Shown here: piece after piece, positions 13,958-18,153 of the stretch
Position numbering within the stretch: position 1 is the first letter of the stretch
How the letters are laid out: every line of letters begins with the position of its first letter
The notes under the pieces: generated by a model
Database searches by the model: none
What the model saw: the letters and a program-made list of their open reading frames with translations, nothing else
What the model was told of the DNA's origin: nothing
Made by a program: the position numbers and the translations under genes
Source: Gemmatimonadota bacterium
Lineage (GTDB): Bacteria; Gemmatimonadota; Gemmatimonadetes; Longimicrobiales; Gaopeijiaceae
Length of the DNA: 18,153 nucleotides
Direction of reading: 5' to 3'
NCBI GenBank assembly: GCA_016209995.1
Contig: JACQVC010000218.1
Coordinates: 1-18,153 of the forward strand

Positions 13958-15273
13958 CGGTAAGCGGAGCGGCCGCGGTTCCCCGCGTCGAGATCGTCAC
14001 CGTTGGGGATGAGCTGCTCTCGGGTCAGAGCATCGACACGAATGCGGCGTGGCTGGGCCGGCGGCTGGGAGAGCTCGGCTTCGACGTAGTACGGCGGGCG
14101 ACCGTCGGGGACCGTGCGGAGGACATTCGCGCGGCGGTGGGCGGTGCGGCCGCACGCGCGGATGTCGTCCTCGTGACCGGCGGCCTGGGTCCGACACCCG
14201 ACGATATCACGAAGGACGTCGTCGCCGCGCACTGCGGCTTCCCCCTCGTCATCGACGAGGCGCTGCTGGAGGAGCTGCGCGAGCGCTTTCGCAAGCGCGG
14301 CTACACCGAGTTGCCCGCGTCGAACCGTCGCCAGGCGGAAGTTCCGGCGGGCGCGCGGGTCCTGCGGAATCCGCGCGGTACTGCGCCGGGCCTGGTGCTC
14401 GAGCTGGACGGTTCCACCGTGATCCTGCTTCCCGGCGTCCCGCGCGAGCTGAAGGGTCTCATGGATCCTCAGGTGGTGACGTACCTGGAGCAGCGGTTCG
14501 GGAGCAGACTCGCGCCGGTTCGTCATCGTCTGATCCGGACTACCGGCATCGCCGAGTCGGCGCTGGCCGATCGCATCGCGCGCGCGATCGGGGCGGACGA
14601 CATCGCCCCGGTAGCGCTGGCGTTCCTGCCGGACCTCACGGGCGTCGACCTGCGGCTGACGGTTAGGGGGGTGGCGGATCGTGTCGAGGCGGAGGCTCAT
14701 CTGGATCGCGTGGCACATCTCCTGGCGCCCGCCGTGGAGCCGTACCGCTACACGACCGACGATGAGGATGTTGCGGCGGTCGTGGGACGGCTGTTGCGGG
14801 CGCAATCGCTGACCCTGGCGGTAGCGGAAAGTTGCACGGGCGGTTTGGTGACGAAGCGGCTCACGGACCACGCGGGAGCATCGGATTATGTGGTCGGTGG
14901 CGTGATCGCCTACGCGAACGACGTGAAGGTGGCCGAGCTGGATGTGGACAGCGAGCTGCTGGAGTCCGAGGGTGCGGTTTCCGAGGAAGTCGCGCGCGCC
15001 ATGGCCTCGGGAGTAGCGCGCAGGTTCGGCGCGGATGCCGGACTGTCCGTGACGGGAATCGCGGGGCCCGGTGGCGGAACGCCCGCGAAGCCCGTGGGGA
15101 CGGTATGGCACGCGGTCGCACTGAGCGGCTCGGTGACGGCTGTGCGCGAGCACTTCCCGGGCGACCGGGAGGAGATCCGGACCCGAGCCGCCCAGGCCGC
15201 GCTCGCTCACCTGTGGGCACGCCTGCGGCGGGGCTCCCACGCCAACGAACCTTTGCGGGGGGCAGGGGATTGA
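13954..15273 (+). CDS. cinA: CinA family protein: MoCF-like domain plus NMN amidohydrolase domain
   Basis: 439 residues from GTG 13954, which overlaps the pgsA stop (GTGA); the frame is open further upstream but only as a shadow of pgsA. The N-terminal MoaB/MogA-like domain (about 10-180) shows EIVTVGDELLSGQSIDTNA, LVTGGLGPTPDDITKD and LLPGVPRELKGLM; in CinA proteins it can have ADP-ribose pyrophosphatase activity. The C-terminal domain (about 272-428) shows AESCTGGLVTKRLTDH, VVGGVIAYANDVK, VSEEVARAMASGVARRFGAD and VTGIAGPGGGTPAKPVGTV, the PncC signature of nicotinamide mononucleotide deamidation in NAD salvage. Length is near the family norm. The old link to competence is by name only. Confidence 0.95.
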   Translation: MTVSGAAAVPRVEIVTVGDELLSGQSIDTNAAWLGRRLGELGFDVVRRATVGDRAEDIRAAVGGAAARADVVLVTGGLGPTPDDITKDVVAAHCGFPLVIDEALLEELRERFRKRGYTELPASNRRQAEVPAGARVLRNPRGTAPGLVLELDGSTVILLPGVPRELKGLMDPQVVTYLEQRFGSRLAPVRHRLIRTTGIAESALADRIARAIGADDIAPVALAFLPDLTGVDLRLTVRGVADRVEAEAHLDRVAHLLAPAVEPYRYTTDDEDVAAVVGRLLRAQSLTLAVAESCTGGLVTKRLTDHAGASDYVVGGVIAYANDVKVAELDVDSELLESEGAVSEEVARAMASGVARRFGADAGLSVTGIAGPGGGTPAKPVGTVWHAVALSGSVTAVREHFPGDREEIRTRAAQAALAHLWARLRRGSHANEPLRGAGD

Positions 15274-16145
15274 CGGCCGTGGACCTCGTTCGCACGCACG
15301 GCTACCTGGAGGGCGTAGGCAAGCTCCGCCTCCACTATCGCACGTGGGAAGTGCCGAGTCCGCGGGCGGCCCTCGTGGTTGTTCACGGTCACGGCGAGCA
15401 TTCCGGGCGGTACCGCATGTTCGCCGAGGGGATGGTCCCGTACGGCTTTTCGGTGTTCGCGTGCACGCAGCGGGGTCACGGGCGGTCGGACGGCCGGCGC
15501 GGCCACGTCGCGCGCTTCGAGCTGTTGCTCGAGGATCTGGACCGCTTCCGCAGGGAGGTCGAGTCGGTGGTCCCGAGCGGCACGCCGCTCGTCGTAGTGG
15601 GTCACTCGTTCGGCGGCCTGGTCACCATTCGCTATCTGCAGGAGCACGACGCGGTTTTCCGCTGCGCCGTGCTTTCGGCGCCGTGGTTGGGAACGAAGAT
15701 CCCGATCCCGCCCTGGCAGGAAGCGCTCGGTCGCGTGCTCTTGCGGGTTCTGCCCGCTCTGCCGTTTCCCAAGCCCGTGACCCCCGCGCTGATCAGCCAT
15801 GATCCGGAGGTCGTGCGGGCCTACGAGGAGGACCCGCTGGTCCATCACGTGATCACACCGCGCATGTACGCGGAGGTGAAGGCAAACATAGCCGCCGCGC
15901 TGAGCGCACCCGAGCGCATCCGCTGCCCGGTTCTGTTCCTCGTGCCGGGGGCCGATGGGGTCGTGGATTCCGACGCGGCCCTGCGGTTCGCCGATTCGAT
16001 TCCTGACCCGGACGTCACGGTTCGGGTCTACCCGGATCAGCACCACGAGCTGTTCAATGAGCTGATACGCGAGGAAGTGTACGCAGCGGTGGCAGATTGG
16101 GTGGGCCGGGTGCTGAAGAACGCAAGCCTCGAAGCGGGTGTATGA
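15270..16145 (+). CDS. Monoacylglycerol-lipase-like alpha/beta hydrolase
   Basis: 291 residues from TTG 15270, which overlaps the cinA stop (TTGA); GTG 15279 is an alternative start. Serine hydrolase of the hydrolase_4/lysophospholipase group: oxyanion motif HGHGEHSGRY at 39-48, TQRGHGRSDGRRGH at 66-79, nucleophile elbow GHSFGG at 111-116 (Ser113), acid Asp229 in PGADGVVDSD and base His259 in HHELFNE. This arrangement is typical of monoacylglycerol lipases and lysophospholipases, which cleave one acyl chain from glycerides. No signal peptide is seen, so it is likely cytoplasmic or membrane-peripheral. Its neighbour pgsA suggests a link to phospholipid turnover, but substrate is not proven. 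Confidence 0.9.
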   Translation: MTAVDLVRTHGYLEGVGKLRLHYRTWEVPSPRAALVVVHGHGEHSGRYRMFAEGMVPYGFSVFACTQRGHGRSDGRRGHVARFELLLEDLDRFRREVESVVPSGTPLVVVGHSFGGLVTIRYLQEHDAVFRCAVLSAPWLGTKIPIPPWQEALGRVLLRVLPALPFPKPVTPALISHDPEVVRAYEEDPLVHHVITPRMYAEVKANIAAALSAPERIRCPVLFLVPGADGVVDSDAALRFADSIPDPDVTVRVYPDQHHELFNELIREEVYAAVADWVGRVLKNASLEAGV

Positions 16146-16156
16146 TGCGCTGATCT

Positions 16157-16825
16157 ATGGCTAGGAAACGACACGAAGCGTCCGAGCGGAACGTAGGGGA
16201 GGAGGGCACCATCGCCCCGGGGCGCGGGGGAGCGCCCGCGGCGGGCGGCGACTCGCCTGCTGAGCCCGACGCGGAGGCCGAACTGGCGACCCGGCCGGTA
16301 GTCGAGACGCCCGGCGAGCAAGTCGAGGAAGGGATGCAGGGTCAGACGGCTGCGACGGAATTCGGCGCTGACGAGGCGGATCACCTGCAAAGTGAGCTGC
16401 AGGCGCTTACGGATCGGCACGTGCGACTCGCGGCCGAGTTCGACAACTACCGCAAGCGCAGCGAGCGCGAGCGCTCCGAAACCTGGAGTCGCGCCCAGGC
16501 GGATCTGGTGCGGCGGATGCTCGACGTGCTCGATGATCTCGAGCGCGTGACCTCGCACGACCCCGGCGCGACGAGCGCGGAGGTGCTGCTGGAGGGAGTC
16601 GGGCTCGTGCAGCGGAAGTTGGCGAGGATGCTCGAGGACTTAGGACTGGTGGCCTTCGATCCGACGGACCAGCCGTTCGATCCCGCGACCATGGAGGCCG
16701 TCCTGGTCGCGGCGCCGAACGACGGTGAGGCGGAAGACACGGTGGCGCAGGTGTTCCAGAAGGGCTACACGTTCAAAGAGCAGCTCGTGCGCCCCGCCCG
16801 CGTGGTGGTTCGGAAGCACGGGTAA
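16157..16825 (+). CDS. grpE: Nucleotide exchange factor GrpE
   Basis: 222 residues. GrpE dimers release ADP from DnaK and act as a thermosensor of the chaperone cycle. The first 75 residues are a disordered Ala/Gly/Glu-rich tail. A long helix follows (HLQSELQALTDRHVRLAAEFDNYRKRSERE, 76-105), with the family hallmark EFDNYRKR at 94-101. The C-terminal beta domain reads FDPATMEAV at 174-182 and QKGYTFKEQLVRPARVVV at 201-218. The usual HEA histidine is Met here. ATG 16157 follows the hydrolase gene by 11 bases without a clear Shine-Dalgarno. No CIRCE-type repeat and no hrcA or dnaK gene lies in the window. Confidence 0.96.
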   Translation: MARKRHEASERNVGEEGTIAPGRGGAPAAGGDSPAEPDAEAELATRPVVETPGEQVEEGMQGQTAATEFGADEADHLQSELQALTDRHVRLAAEFDNYRKRSERERSETWSRAQADLVRRMLDVLDDLERVTSHDPGATSAEVLLEGVGLVQRKLARMLEDLGLVAFDPTDQPFDPATMEAVLVAAPNDGEAEDTVAQVFQKGYTFKEQLVRPARVVVRKHG

Positions 16826-16875
16826 GCCCAGTGGGCCGCGCATTCCTCAGCAACAGGCTCCTGGATCGTTAGACT

Positions 16876-17994
16876 ATGGCCACGGCGACCAAGGACTACT
16901 ACCAGATCCTCGGCGTATCCGATTCGGCGACGGCCGCTGACATCAAGAAGGCTTACCGTAAGCTCGCCAAGCAGTATCACCCCGACGCCAATCGCACGGA
17001 TCCCGCGGCCGCGGAGAAGTTCAAAGAGATCAGCGAGGCGTACGCCGTGCTCTCGGATGTCGAGAAGCGCAAGCAGTACGACCAGCTACGGCGGTTTGGA
17101 GGCTTCGATTTCCGGCGGCCCGGCGGAGGGCCGGGTGCACCCGGTGGCTTTCGCGTCGACGCCGACACGTTCTCGTTCGAGGACCTGACCGGCTTCGGTG
17201 GTTTGGGGGACCTTTTCAGCTCGATCTTCGGCGGCCGGGCTCGCGCAGCCGGTGCCCGGCCGAGTGGGCCGCGCAAGGGACCGGACGTTGAATACCTGGT
17301 CGAGGTCGAGTTCGAGCTGGCCGCACGGGGAGGCAAGATCCAGATCGCCGTGCCGATCTCCGACGAATGCGCCGTGTGTGGCGGTAGCGGCGCGGAGCCG
17401 GGCACGAAGACGCAGCGCTGCGGCGAGTGCGGGGGCACGGGGAACGTGACCTTCGGTCAGGGCGGCTTCGCCGTCAAGCGACCCTGTCCGGCGTGCTTGG
17501 GGCGAGGCACGATCCCCGAGCAGGCCTGCCGGGCCTGCGGCGGCAGCGGCGTGATGCGCCAGGAGCGACAAATCCAGCTGACCGTGCCCGCCGGCGTCGA
17601 TACGGGCTCCAAGCTGCGACTGCGCGGCCAGGGCGAACGCGGGGCCATGGGCGGTCCCCCCGGCGATCTCATCGTAACGTTCAAGGTCAGACCTCATCGC
17701 TTCTTCCGCCGCGAGGGCCTGGACGTGCAGGTGAGCGTGCCCATCAACGTGGCCCAGGCCACGCTCGGGTCGAAAGTGCGCGTGCGCACGATCCACGGGA
17801 AACGCGTGGTGCTGCGGATTCCTCCGGGGACCCAGTCGGGAACCAAGTTTCGCATCGCCCAGCAGGGGATCCGCAAGGGCGAGCGCGTCGGCGATCAATA
17901 CGTCGAGATCAGGGTCGTCGTGCCCGAAAAGCTCGCCTCCGAGGAAGAGGATGCGATGAGGAAATTCGCGGAGACGGCAGGGCTGAAGTACTAG
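16876..17994 (+). CDS. dnaJ: Molecular chaperone DnaJ (type I Hsp40)
   Basis: 372 residues. Delivers unfolded proteins to DnaK and stimulates its ATPase. J domain at 5-72 with HPD at 35-37; Gly/Phe-rich linker at 75-120 ([11 protein letters not shown]..., DLFSSIFGG); four zinc motifs CAVCGGSG (165), CGECGGTG (182), CPACLGRG (204) and CRACGGSG (218); C-terminal substrate-binding domains with [18 protein letters not shown] and [13 protein letters not shown]. All diagnostic parts of DnaJ, rather than CbpA, are present. ATG 16876 lies 50 bases after grpE, probably in one transcript. No obvious terminator follows the stop codon within 30 bases. Confidence 0.98.
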   Translation: MATATKDYYQILGVSDSATAADIKKAYRKLAKQYHPDANRTDPAAAEKFKEISEAYAVLSDVEKRKQYDQLRRFGGFDFRRPGGGPGAPGGFRVDADTFSFEDLTGFGGLGDLFSSIFGGRARAAGARPSGPRKGPDVEYLVEVEFELAARGGKIQIAVPISDECAVCGGSGAEPGTKTQRCGECGGTGNVTFGQGGFAVKRPCPACLGRGTIPEQACRACGGSGVMRQERQIQLTVPAGVDTGSKLRLRGQGERGAMGGPPGDLIVTFKVRPHRFFRREGLDVQVSVPINVAQATLGSKVRVRTIHGKRVVLRIPPGTQSGTKFRIAQQGIRKGERVGDQYVEIRVVVPEKLASEEEDAMRKFAETAGLKY

Positions 17995-18030
17995 AGTCGT
18001 CCGGCACGGTTGTGACGAGTAATCAACCGC

Positions 18031-18151
18031 TTCACGCGGAGACGCGGAGTTAACAGAGAGTCCGCGCAGAACTGATCTCAATATATTTCCAATCTCTCCG
18101 CGACTCCCACATTGCTCCTGATTTCTTACGTCCTCCGCGTCTCCGCGTGAA
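18031..18151. repeat. Perfect 19-bp inverted repeat bounding a 121-bp unit after dnaJ
   Basis: TTCACGCGGAGACGCGGAG at 18031-18049 is exactly reverse-complementary to CTCCGCGTCTCCGCGTGAA at 18133-18151. Each arm contains the 8-mer ACGCGGAG twice. The 83 bases between are unusually AT-rich (ATATATTTCC, TGATTTCTTACG) and hold no gene. The unit could be a REP- or MITE-like intergenic element or a long-range transcript hairpin. The window ends two bases later, so its full extent is unknown. 17995-18030 shows nothing else. Confidence 0.8.
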
Positions 18152-18153
18152 AC

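Noticed and set aside
14832..15269. Upstream extension of the hydrolase frame into cinA
   Set aside because: It overlaps the conserved CinA C-terminal domain in another frame; the hydrolase fold starts after 15270.

Overview
The window is a GC-rich chromosomal segment with every gene I can support on the + strand, densely packed and often overlapping by 1 to 4 bases. Gene content (SMC, DAHP synthase, YraN, DnaX-YbaB-RecR, an MglA-type GTPase with a Roadblock partner, PgsA, CinA, GrpE-DnaJ, and a secreted protein with an 'FPNPF' FlgD-like Ig domain) fits a GC-rich Gram-negative of the Gemmatimonadota/FCB neighbourhood. That placement is an inference from protein style and gene order, not a proven taxonomy. 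There is no sign of prophage, CRISPR or large mobile elements; this is core genome with a few odd patches.

Layout. 1-286: non-coding, with a terminator hairpin for an upstream gene. 287-5986: a membrane SPOR protein whose cytoplasmic N-terminus looks like a tyrosine-kinase/MinD-like P-loop fold without its nucleotide-binding loop, translationally coupled to smc, then a very small exported FlgD-Ig-like protein overlapping the smc 3' end. 6014-8425: an RNase Z-like metallo-hydrolase, a DAHP synthase opening the shikimate pathway, and YraN. 8426-9037: the only long gene-free stretch. It holds a degenerate tRNA-Leu-like sequence inside a structured segment that ends in a strong terminator, followed by a promoter and the gene for the signal recognition particle 4.5S-type RNA. 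9038-11816: dnaX (apparently TTG start), ybaB/ebfC, recR, a classic replication-repair cluster. 11881-16145: a tight operon-like run of a small membrane protein, Roadblock protein, MglA-like GTPase, pgsA, cinA and a monoacylglycerol-lipase-like hydrolase. 16157-17994: grpE and dnaJ. 17995-18153: no gene, but a perfect 19-bp inverted repeat.

Functionally the window mixes chromosome maintenance (SMC, DnaX, RecR, YbaB), protein export and folding (SRP RNA, GrpE, DnaJ), envelope biology (SPOR protein, PgsA, lipase) and a small-GTPase polarity switch. The two items most worth a second look are the tRNA-Leu-like/inverted-repeat RNA segment at about 8454-8830 and the SPOR protein with a pseudo-ATPase-like domain coupled to smc.
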